Source: Anaerolineaceae bacterium
GTDB taxonomy: Bacteria > Chloroflexota > Anaerolineae > Promineifilales > Promineifilaceae
Direction of reading: 5' to 3'
Assembly: GCA_002699125.1 (NCBI GenBank)
Contig: PABI01000117.1
Coordinates: forward strand, 1-64,000
DNA: 64,000 nt
The notes under the pieces were generated by a model. That model was not told the origin of the DNA, did no database searches, and saw only the letters and a list, made by a program, of their open reading frames with translations. The translations under genes were made by a program, and so were the position numbers. Below are positions 57,832-64,000 of this stretch, one piece after another. Numbering within the stretch: position 1 is the stretch's first letter; each line of letters begins with the position of its first letter.

Positions 57832-58608
57832 ATGCGAGTTGCAATCTTTTCTGATGTGCATGGCAATTTAACCGCGCTGGAAGCCGTGCTAGACGATATT
57901 AAGCAGCAGAACCCGGATCTCACCTTATTTGCTGGCGACCTTTGCGTCGATGGCGCACGACCCGCTGCTTGCGTGGAGCGGGTTCGGGCAGAAAACATTT
58001 CTGCTATTCATGGCAATACTGACCAGCGCCTAAGTAACCAACCCATTCTTGATGACGATGTCAAGGCCGCGGCTCGGCGACGGGCACAGCAAATTGAAGA
58101 CAATGACGATTGGACCTGGGTGCAGTTGGCACCCGCGGACCGCACCTGGCTCTCGGCGCTTCCTTTCTACCGACGCGTTTCCCCCACGACCAACCCCGAT
58201 GACGACCTGCTGGTTGTTCATGCCAACCCGCAAAACGCGGAGCAGCATATTTACCCAGCAGAAGAAAAACAGCAGGAACTGTTTGGCGAGGTGCGGCAGC
58301 CGGATGATGATCTGGAATTAAAGAAAGTGCTGGGCGATCTCAGGGGTGGCATTGTGGCCTTTGGCCATCTGCATGTGCCATTCATCCGGCAGTGGAAAGA
58401 TCTGACTCTGGCAAACATTAGCTCGGTTTCACTGCCTTTAGATGGTGACCAGCGGGCCAAGTATGGCTTGTTTACCTGGGATGGAGAATGGGAAATTGAA
58501 CATCGCTACGTGTCATACGATGTGGAGAAAGAGCTCGACTGCTTGAAGTCGGTTCGGCCGCCAGATTGGGAAAAGCTAGTTCACCGTTTGCAAACGACCG
58601 TAGCCTAA
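57832..58608 (+). CDS. Calcineurin-like metallophosphoesterase
   Basis: This 258-residue protein of the YfcE/MJ0936-like group shows the five metal motifs: FSDVHGN (Asp8, His10), AGDLCVDG (Asp36), HGNTD (Asn62), VVHANP and FGHLHVPF. The two-metal site hydrolyses phosphodiesters or phosphomonoesters; the physiological substrate is unknown. An acidic insert occurs around residues 80-120 and the C-terminus adds a beta-strand cap. It follows the baeRF gene and ends at a strong bidirectional terminator. AAGGAG is 12 bases before the ATG, a little far. Confidence 0.88.
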   Translation: MRVAIFSDVHGNLTALEAVLDDIKQQNPDLTLFAGDLCVDGARPAACVERVRAENISAIHGNTDQRLSNQPILDDDVKAAARRRAQQIEDNDDWTWVQLAPADRTWLSALPFYRRVSPTTNPDDDLLVVHANPQNAEQHIYPAEEKQQELFGEVRQPDDDLELKKVLGDLRGGIVAFGHLHVPFIRQWKDLTLANISSVSLPLDGDQRAKYGLFTWDGEWEIEHRYVSYDVEKELDCLKSVRPPDWEKLVHRLQTTVA

Positions 58609-58620
58609 CCTAAACAGCAC

Positions 58621-58650
58621 AGCCACAATTGTTGTACAACAATTGTGGCT
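58621..58650. terminator. Bidirectional terminator, perfect 30-bp palindrome
   Basis: AGCCACAATTGTTGT and its exact complement form a 30-base palindrome, followed on the plus strand by CTTTAATTT. It lies between the phosphoesterase stop (58608) and the convergent SRAP stop (58661). Confidence 0.8.
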
Positions 58651-58660
58651 CTTTAATTTC

Positions 58661-59371
58661 TCAGGCAATAGGCTGAATGCAGTCTGGCGTTTCGTTGCGC
58701 GGATTGTTCACCACGGTGCTCACCGGGTAGGCGGTCATTTTTTCGGCGGGGTACGGCCGTAACAAATGCAATCCCTGTTCCGGATCAGGTTCCGGGTTTA
58801 GCCACAAATCATAATCCTCCGGCTCCACAATAACCGGCATCCGGTTATGAATCGGAGCCATCAAATCGTTGGGCGTGGTGGTCAGGATGGTGCACGATTG
58901 CAAGGCCCCGCCATCGGGATCATGCCAGATTTCCCATAAACCGGCCAGGGCAAACAGCCGCTTCGGCAGACTCGGGTCGGGCTGTTCCTCATCTGCCGCC
59001 GGACGAATAAAGATGGGTTGTTTGCCGTTTGCCTGCTTCTGCCACTCGTAAAAACCATCAGCCGGAATCAAGCAGCGACGCCGCTTAAACGCCGCGCGGA
59101 ACGATGGTTTCTCCGCCACCGTTTCCGAGCGGGCATTGATCATCCGCGAGCCGATACTTGCCTCTTTAGCCCAGGAAGGAATAAGGCCCCAATGAAAAAA
59201 AGTAAGCTCCCGCTGGCCATTCTCCGCCAGGCGAACGGCAATAACGGGTTGGGTGGGCGCAATATTGTAACGGGGCACAGAGGAGGGCATGGCATCAACG
59301 GCCGTTTCCGGCACGTTAAACAGCATCGCCAACTGTTCGGTTGGGGTCATTAACGCAAATCGTCCACACAT
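58661..59371 (-). CDS. SRAP domain protein (YedK/HMCES)
   Basis: The start is the ATG at 59371, right after AAGGAG on the minus strand, because the family needs Cys at position 2 (MCGRFA). The 236-residue protein keeps all key residues: Cys2, Asn79 with Arg81-Ser-Glu in MINARSE, Glu109 in GFYEW and His175 in PIHNRMPV. SRAP proteins form a thiazolidine crosslink with abasic sites in single-stranded DNA and protect them during replication. The protein is cytoplasmic and monocistronic. Confidence 0.95.
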   Translation of the reverse strand: MCGRFALMTPTEQLAMLFNVPETAVDAMPSSVPRYNIAPTQPVIAVRLAENGQRELTFFHWGLIPSWAKEASIGSRMINARSETVAEKPSFRAAFKRRRCLIPADGFYEWQKQANGKQPIFIRPAADEEQPDPSLPKRLFALAGLWEIWHDPDGGALQSCTILTTTPNDLMAPIHNRMPVIVEPEDYDLWLNPEPDPEQGLHLLRPYPAEKMTAYPVSTVVNNPRNETPDCIQPIA

Positions 59372-59583
59372 ATCAGGCTCCTTTTTGCCAGGTAAGTTCA
59401 ATTGTTCAATGACCAGCGCTTTGCCAGACCAAAGCAACTATGAATTTTCCCATGATCTGCTGCTGGTGCAATAGTAATGTACCGTCACACTGGGAGCAAG
59501 TGCATTAGATATTGCTATTGCGAACGGCCGTATCCACTTGTTACAATTCGGCCAGGAAACATTACCAACCTGGAGACAAATCT

Positions 59584-60354
59584 ATGCAAATTCAAGGGTC
59601 AACCTTTTTAGTAACCGGCGGTAGCTCTGGCCTGGGTGCGGCCACCGTTCGGCGTTTAGCCGCTGCCGGAGCCAATGTGCTCATTGCCGACCTCAACAGT
59701 GAAGCGGGCGAGGTGTTAGCCGCCAATTTGGGAGCCAACGCCAAATTTGTCCTGACCAACGTGGCGGCTGAAGAGGATGTGCAAACGGCTGTGTCCACCG
59801 CAATCAATTCATTTGGCGGGCTGAACGGTGTCGTCAACTGCGCCGGCATCGCCATTGCCAGCAAAGTAATTGGCCGCGACGGTGCGCCGCACGCGCTTGA
59901 CGCGTTCAGCAAGGTGATTCAGGTCAATCTCATTGGCACCTTTAACGTTATTCGGCTGGCCGCAGCCGAAATGGCCAAAGCCGAGCCCAACGAGGCAGGC
60001 GAGCGCGGCGTCATCATCAACACTGCCTCCGTCGCCGCTTTTGATGGTCAGATGGGGCAGGCGGCTTATTCTGCTTCCAAGGGTGGCGTGGTGGGAATGA
60101 CCTTGCCCATTGCCCGCGACCTGGCCCGCAGCGGCATTCGCGTCATGACCATTGCCCCCGGCATCTTTGAAACGCCCATGCTGGCCGGACTGCCCGAAAA
60201 AGCGCGCATCTCCCTGGCTGAACAGGTACCGTTCCCCTCCCGCCTGGGTCGCCCAGAAGAGTATGCTGCCCTTGCCCAGCACATCATTGAAAACGAAATG
60301 CTCAACGGCGAAGTCATTCGCCTCGACGGTGCCATACGGATGGCTCCCCGATAA
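59584..60354 (+). CDS. SDR oxidoreductase (3-hydroxyacyl-CoA dehydrogenase type)
   Basis: ATG 59584 gives 256 residues after GGAGACAAATCT. The classical SDR features are present: TGGSSGLG at 11-18 for NAD, NCAGIA at 85-90, Asn115, Ser149, Tyr162 and Lys166 in YSASKGG. Asp36 after the second strand favours NAD(H) over NADP(H). The phrases SVAAFDGQMGQAAYSASKGG and ARSGIRVMTIAPGIFETPMLAGLP match the HSD17B10-like 3-hydroxyacyl-CoA dehydrogenases. It may act in fatty-acid breakdown along with the acyl-CoA dehydrogenase at the window start, though the two are far apart. Confidence 0.89.
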   Translation: MQIQGSTFLVTGGSSGLGAATVRRLAAAGANVLIADLNSEAGEVLAANLGANAKFVLTNVAAEEDVQTAVSTAINSFGGLNGVVNCAGIAIASKVIGRDGAPHALDAFSKVIQVNLIGTFNVIRLAAAEMAKAEPNEAGERGVIINTASVAAFDGQMGQAAYSASKGGVVGMTLPIARDLARSGIRVMTIAPGIFETPMLAGLPEKARISLAEQVPFPSRLGRPEEYAALAQHIIENEMLNGEVIRLDGAIRMAPR

Positions 60355-60378
60355 TTTTTAAATTTTGATTGGACGTGC

Positions 60379-60423
60379 GGAGATTGGAGATTAATAGTCG
60401 CCAATCTCCAACCTCTAATCTCC
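60379..60423. repeat. GGAGATTGGAGATT inverted repeat
   Basis: GGAGATTGGAGATTA on the left pairs with CCAATCTCC and TAATCTCC on the right around a short centre. The element separates the SDR and transketolase genes. It is related in design to 33470-33531. Confidence 0.6.
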
Positions 60424-60440
60424 CAAAAGTGGAGAAATTA

Positions 60441-62429
60441 ATGACCAACTACAATCTAGACCTTCATCGTCAGGCAGCCAACACCATTCGTGGTCTGGCG
60501 ATGGACGCCGTACAAAAAGCAGGCGAAGGCCACCCAGGAATGCCGATGGGCATGGCCGACGTCGCCGTCGTCCTGTGGACGCAGTTCTTGCGCCACAATC
60601 CAGATGATCCCCAATGGCCGGATCGGGACCGCTTTGTGTTGTCCGCGGGGCATGGCTCGATGCTCATCTACAGTCTGCTGCACCTGAGCGGCTACGATTT
60701 GCCGCTGGAAGAGTTGAAACAGTTCCGTCAATGGGGCAGCAAAACGCCCGGCCACCCGGAAAATTTCCACACGGTCGGCGTGGAAACCACCACCGGTCCG
60801 CTGGGGCAGGGCATCACGAATGCCGTTGGCATGGCCCTGGCAGAGCGCTGGCTGGCCACCCGCTTTAATCGCCTTGATCATGAGATTGTCAACCATCACA
60901 CATATGTCATTGCCAGTGATGGTGACCTGATGGAAGGAATTTCTCAGGAAGCTTCGTCGTTAGCTGCACATTTGGGTTTGAGTAAGTTGATTGTGCTCTA
61001 CGACGACAACCACATCACCATTGATGGCGATACCGAACTGGCCTTCACCGAAGACAGAATGGCCCGGTTTGCCGCCTATGGCTGGCATACGCAGCAGGTA
61101 GATGGACATGATCCATTGGCGGTGAAAGCGGCTATTGAGAAGGCCAAAGCGGAAGGGGAACGGCCGTCTATCATCGCCTGCCGCACCCACATTGGTTACG
61201 GCAGCCCCAACAAACAAGACACCGCTGGCGTGCACGGCTCTGCCCTGGGCGATGAGGAGATCGTTTTGACCAAACAGGCGCTTAATTGGCCCACCGAGCC
61301 GCTTTTCTACATCCCCGACGAAGCGCGCGACTTTTTACACATGGACGGCCGTTTCCAAAGCGAATGGGAGAAATTGTGGGAAAGCTATCTGTCCGTCTAT
61401 CCTGAAGATGCGGCTGAGTTTAAGAAATTTCTGAATGGTGATTTTTCCATTAACTGGGACGAGGTTCTGCCCCAGTTTGAAGCGGGTAAGAGCCTCGCTA
61501 CGCGTGCCTCATCCGGGCAGGTGCTCAACGCTATCGCCCCCCACATCCCCAACCTGCTGGGCGGTTCGGCCGATCTCACCGGCTCCAACAAAACCGATCT
61601 CAAAGGGGAAAAGGGCCTCACCAAAGATGATTTCAGCGGACGCTATATCTACTTTGGTGTCCGTGAACACGCCATGGGCGGCATCTTGAACGGGATGGCG
61701 CTGCACGGGGGTGTACGGCCGTACGGCGGCACTTTCTTGGTCTTTTCCGACTACATGCGTGGCTCTGTGCGCCTGGCCGCGCTCATGGGCGTGCCCATCA
61801 TTTATGTCTTTACCCACGACAGCATTGGCCTGGGCACCGATGGGCCAACACACCAGCCCATCGAGCACGTCATGTCCCTGCGCGCTATGCCCAATATGAC
61901 CGTCATTCGCCCGGCCGACGCGGCGGAAACGGCCGTTGCCTGGCGTTTGGCCATCGAAAACCTGTCTGGTCCCACATCACTCATCCTCACGCGCCAGGGC
62001 GTGCCCACGCTGGACCGCACAAAGTATGCGGACGCTGCCGGTGCTGCTAAAGGTGCCTACGTCCTCAGCGATGCCGATGATCCGCAGGTGCTGCTGCTGG
62101 CAACCGGTTCCGAGGTGCAAATTGCCCTGGCCGCGCAGGCCAAACTGGCTGAACAAAATGTGGCCGCGCGTGTGGTTTCCATGCCTAGTTGGGAAATTTT
62201 TGCGGCGCAGGACGCCGCCTACCGGGAGTCGGTCCTGCCGCGAGCCATCACCGCCCGCGTTTCCATCGAGGCAGGCGTGCCGCTGGGCTGGGAACGATAT
62301 TTGGGCTTTGAAGGTATCGCCATTGGCCTGAATCGGTACGGCGCATCGGCACCCTACAAAGCAATTTATGAAAACCTTGGCTTAACGCCGGAAGCGATAG
62401 TTGAAGCAGCCCTGTCGCTGCTGGAGTAA
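60441..62429 (+). CDS. tkt: Transketolase
   Basis: ATG 60441 follows GTGGAG and gives 662 residues, the normal length. Conserved features: KAGEGHPGMPMGMAD (His31), SAGHGSMLIYSLLHLSGYD, the thiamine diphosphate motif SDGDLMEGISQEASSLAAHLGLSKLI, DGH, the catalytic Glu in YFGVREHAMGGI, and THDSIGLGTDGPTHQPIEH. It exchanges two-carbon units in the non-oxidative pentose phosphate pathway and makes sedoheptulose-7-phosphate, the substrate of GmhA encoded 7 kb away. It is followed, five bases on, by rpe. Confidence 0.97.
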   Translation: MTNYNLDLHRQAANTIRGLAMDAVQKAGEGHPGMPMGMADVAVVLWTQFLRHNPDDPQWPDRDRFVLSAGHGSMLIYSLLHLSGYDLPLEELKQFRQWGSKTPGHPENFHTVGVETTTGPLGQGITNAVGMALAERWLATRFNRLDHEIVNHHTYVIASDGDLMEGISQEASSLAAHLGLSKLIVLYDDNHITIDGDTELAFTEDRMARFAAYGWHTQQVDGHDPLAVKAAIEKAKAEGERPSIIACRTHIGYGSPNKQDTAGVHGSALGDEEIVLTKQALNWPTEPLFYIPDEARDFLHMDGRFQSEWEKLWESYLSVYPEDAAEFKKFLNGDFSINWDEVLPQFEAGKSLATRASSGQVLNAIAPHIPNLLGGSADLTGSNKTDLKGEKGLTKDDFSGRYIYFGVREHAMGGILNGMALHGGVRPYGGTFLVFSDYMRGSVRLAALMGVPIIYVFTHDSIGLGTDGPTHQPIEHVMSLRAMPNMTVIRPADAAETAVAWRLAIENLSGPTSLILTRQGVPTLDRTKYADAAGAAKGAYVLSDADDPQVLLLATGSEVQIALAAQAKLAEQNVAARVVSMPSWEIFAAQDAAYRESVLPRAITARVSIEAGVPLGWERYLGFEGIAIGLNRYGASAPYKAIYENLGLTPEAIVEAALSLLE

Positions 62430-62433
62430 TGAA

Positions 62434-63123
62434 ATGCGTTTGCCGGTAAAGATTGCCCCGTCCATCCTGGCCGCCGATTTTACCCGTCTGGGTGAGCACG
62501 TCGCGGAAGCCATCGCTGGCGGTGCGGATTGGCTGCATGTGGACATTATGGACGGCCGTTTTGTGCCCAACATCTCTTTTGGCCCGATGATTCCGCAGGC
62601 GATACGGTCGTTGGCTGAAGAAGCCAAAATCCCGCTGGATGTGCACCTCATGATTGAGGAGCCGGAGCGTTACCTGGAAAAGTTTGCCCAGGCTGGCGCG
62701 TACCGGCTCACCGTTCACGCGGAGGCAACGCGCCACTTGCACCGTACCGTGCAGGCCATCAGGGAATTGGGTGTCAAGGCGGGTGTGGCGTTGAATCCGG
62801 CAACTTCGCTAACGGCCGTAGAAGAAATTCTGCCCGATGTTGATCTCATCCTCATCATGTCGGTCAATCCCGGTTTTGGCGGGCAAAGCTACATTCCGCA
62901 AAGCACCGGCAAGATTCGCCGCCTGCGCCAGATACTAAATGAGCGCGGCAGCAATGCCTGGCTGGAAGTGGATGGCGGCATCAGCGCCAAAAACGCGGCC
63001 GAAATCGTGGCCGGCGGCGCCACCGCCCTGGTAGCTGGCAGCGCCATCTTCCGCGGCGAAAAACCGGTGGCCGACAACATCACCGAAATGAAAAACGTCG
63101 TCCGCACCGTCTTTTCCATCTAG
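62434..63123 (+). CDS. rpe: Ribulose-phosphate 3-epimerase
   Basis: ATG 62434 gives 229 residues. The TIM-barrel landmarks are APSILAADFTRL (Ser10), LHVDIMDGRFVPNISFG (His35 and Asp37 bind the metal; Asp37 is catalytic), VHLMIEEPERYL, MSVNPGFGGQSYIP, WLEVDGGIS (catalytic Asp) and ALVAGSAIF for the phosphate. It interconverts ribulose-5-phosphate and xylulose-5-phosphate. It is in one operon with tkt, which uses xylulose-5-phosphate. The HIP-like palindrome encodes DGR of the conserved DGRFVPN motif. Confidence 0.96.
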   Translation: MRLPVKIAPSILAADFTRLGEHVAEAIAGGADWLHVDIMDGRFVPNISFGPMIPQAIRSLAEEAKIPLDVHLMIEEPERYLEKFAQAGAYRLTVHAEATRHLHRTVQAIRELGVKAGVALNPATSLTAVEEILPDVDLILIMSVNPGFGGQSYIPQSTGKIRRLRQILNERGSNAWLEVDGGISAKNAAEIVAGGATALVAGSAIFRGEKPVADNITEMKNVVRTVFSI

Positions 63124-63137
63124 ACAGAATTGACTTT

Positions 63138-63203
63138 TCCGCAGATTGCGCAGATCGCTTTCTCCAAAAGCCAAAATCTGCGCTAATCTGTGTAATCTGC
63201 GGA
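63138..63203. repeat. CGCAGAT repeat, full inverted form
   Basis: TCCGCAGATTGCGCAGAT on the left and ATCTGTGTAATCTGCGGA on the right form an inverted repeat with CGCAGAT units every 10-11 bases. It lies between the convergent rpe and NADH dehydrogenase genes. It supplies the last codons (SADYTD and stop) of the latter. Confidence 0.72.
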
Positions 63204-64000
63204 TGATCTAGCCTTGTGTTTTTCGCGCATGTGTTGTCCCTGCTCCAAAATGATGCGCACCGAACGGTCGTAGGTGAAATAGTTCCACATCCAATTCACA
63301 AATACATTCAGTCGGTTGCGGAAGCCTAGCAAAGTGATTAAATGGAGCACCAGCCAGGACAGCCAGGCAATGTAACCGCGTAGCTGTATCTTGTTATAAA
63401 TCCAGGCCACGGCGCGGCGTCGGCCAATGGTGGCCATGCTGCCTCGATCGTGAAACTGGAACGGCCGTTTCTCGCCACCACCTATTTCCGCCAAAATATT
63501 TTTTGCCGCCAACTCGCCCTGCTGCTGTGCCACAGGAATCAACATTGGGTACGGCTGGCCCGATTCATCCTCCAGAAAGGTCATGTCCCCTACGGCATAA
63601 ATATCGGGGCGATCAATCACCTCCGTAGTGGGCAAGATGGGCAATCGTCCGCCGCGTTGCAGCGGTACGTGCAGCATCTCAGCCAGCGGTGAGCCTTTTA
63701 CCCCCGCCGCCCAAACCAATGTGTAAGTGGGAATGACCGTGTCATCCTCAAGCGTTACGTGGTTTCTGGCAACTTCTTTTACAGGGCTGCCCAGCAGAAC
63801 CTCAACCCCCAATGATTCAAGCTGCTCCAGTGCCGCCTGGCGCAGTTTGTCTGGATAAGGTGCCAGCAAAAATGGCTGCATTTCTACCAAAATGACGCGT
63901 GTCTGCATCTCGCGGTGCAAATACTCACGGTTGAGCACATGATTGTACAGCTCGTAAATGGCACCAGCCGTTTCCAGCCCGGTTGGGCCGCCGCCGGCTA
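63183..64000 (-). CDS. Type II NADH dehydrogenase-like protein, 5' part outside window
   Basis: The minus-strand frame is open from the right edge to the stop at 63183, 272 codons. It enters with AGGGPTGLETAGAIYEL, the second dinucleotide-binding motif of NDH-2 flavoproteins. It continues with VWAAGVKGSPLAEMLHVPLQRGGRL and IYAVGDMTFLEDESGQPYPMLIPVAQQQGELAAKNIL (FAD-binding GD block), followed by the C-terminal membrane-association helices around YIAWLSWLVLHLITLLGFRNRLNVF. It oxidises NADH and reduces quinone at the membrane without pumping. The C-terminal SADYTD is encoded by an inserted CGCAGAT repeat. The N-terminal FAD motif is off the window. Confidence 0.9.
   Translation of the reverse strand, partial: AGGGPTGLETAGAIYELYNHVLNREYLHREMQTRVILVEMQPFLLAPYPDKLRQAALEQLESLGVEVLLGSPVKEVARNHVTLEDDTVIPTYTLVWAAGVKGSPLAEMLHVPLQRGGRLPILPTTEVIDRPDIYAVGDMTFLEDESGQPYPMLIPVAQQQGELAAKNILAEIGGGEKRPFQFHDRGSMATIGRRRAVAWIYNKIQLRGYIAWLSWLVLHLITLLGFRNRLNVFVNWMWNYFTYDRSVRIILEQGQHMREKHKARSSADYTD

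Larger units (their letters stand above)
536..63468. repeat. HIP1-like highly iterated palindrome ACGGCCGT, about 90 copies
   Basis: The octamer palindrome ACGGCCGT occurs about 90 times across the window by eye count, from 536-543 to 63461-63468, roughly every 700 bases. Base composition alone predicts one to two copies. About a third extend to AACGGCCGTT. Most copies are inside genes; a few are intergenic (for example 8785-8792). A cluster of five lies between 48314 and 48761. In coding DNA the octamer is read as Thr-Ala-Val, Arg-Pro or Asn-Gly-Arg depending on frame, and all three are frequent. The behaviour matches cyanobacterial HIP1 (GCGATCGC), but the core is CGGCCG. Confidence 0.85.

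Noticed and set aside
536..63468. The ACGGCCGT octamer as a Chi-like or DNA-uptake sequence
   Set aside because: Chi sites are non-palindromic and strand biased, and uptake sequences are usually longer and paired as terminators. This word is a perfect palindrome found mostly inside genes, so the HIP1 comparison fits better.

Overview
The window is bacterial DNA of moderately high GC with tightly packed genes, mostly ATG starts and clear AGGAG-type ribosome binding sites. Gene content suggests a Chloroflexota (Anaerolineae-like) organism: surface proteins on Thr/Pro stalks with a single membrane anchor, a DUF4058 gene, F420-type luciferase-like oxidoreductase, many GT4 glycosyltransferases and a fused Wzz/BY-kinase. 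This placement is an inference; no rRNA, tRNA or ribosomal protein gene is present to settle it. No phage, insertion sequence, CRISPR array or tRNA was seen.

Layout. 1-13.6 kb is a mixed housekeeping/accessory stretch: the 5' part of an acyl-CoA dehydrogenase, a luciferase-like oxidoreductase, a small membrane protein + winged-helix regulator + RDD protein group behind a palindromic operator, an EamA exporter, two S9 peptidases, an HpaB-family flavin monooxygenase, DUF4058 and DinB genes, and a regulator/nucleotidyltransferase pair. 13.9-55.9 kb is one 42-kb, all-plus-strand surface polysaccharide locus of about 33 genes: an LbH acyltransferase, two GT2 and six GT4 glycosyltransferases, two GT39-like membrane glycosyltransferases, two Wzy/WaaL-like polymerases or ligases, a B12-type radical SAM enzyme, an O-carbamoyltransferase with its SxtJ-like and DUF5989 small membrane partners and an SGNH hydrolase, three alkaline-phosphatase-superfamily enzymes, two sulfotransferases, an NAD-dependent epimerase, two BNR-repeat surface proteins, a Wzm/Wzt ABC exporter with a C-terminal glycan-binding domain, heptose genes hddA and gmhA, and a Wzz/BY-kinase. 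gmhB follows on the opposite strand. 56.6-64 kb returns to housekeeping: a baeRF-type protein, a phosphoesterase, SRAP/YedK, an SDR, transketolase, ribulose-phosphate epimerase and the C-terminal part of a type II NADH dehydrogenase.

How it fits together. Transketolase/Rpe can supply sedoheptulose-7-phosphate, which GmhA, HddA and GmhB would turn into D-glycero-D-manno-heptose-1-phosphate. The glycosyltransferases would build a heptose-containing glycan decorated by O-carbamoyl, O-acyl, sulfate and possibly phospho-substituents. Wzm/Wzt would export it and the BY-kinase would control chain length. No Wzx flippase, no initiating phosphoglycosyltransferase and no HddC were seen here.

The most striking non-gene signal is an octamer palindrome, ACGGCCGT (often extended to AACGGCCGTT). 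I count about 90 copies by eye, against one to two expected from base composition. It lies mostly inside genes and in all three reading frames (encoding Thr-Ala-Val, Arg-Pro or Asn-Gly-Arg). It behaves like the cyanobacterial HIP1 element but has a different core. Several further families of small interspersed palindromic repeats sit between genes and in places encode the C-termini of proteins.
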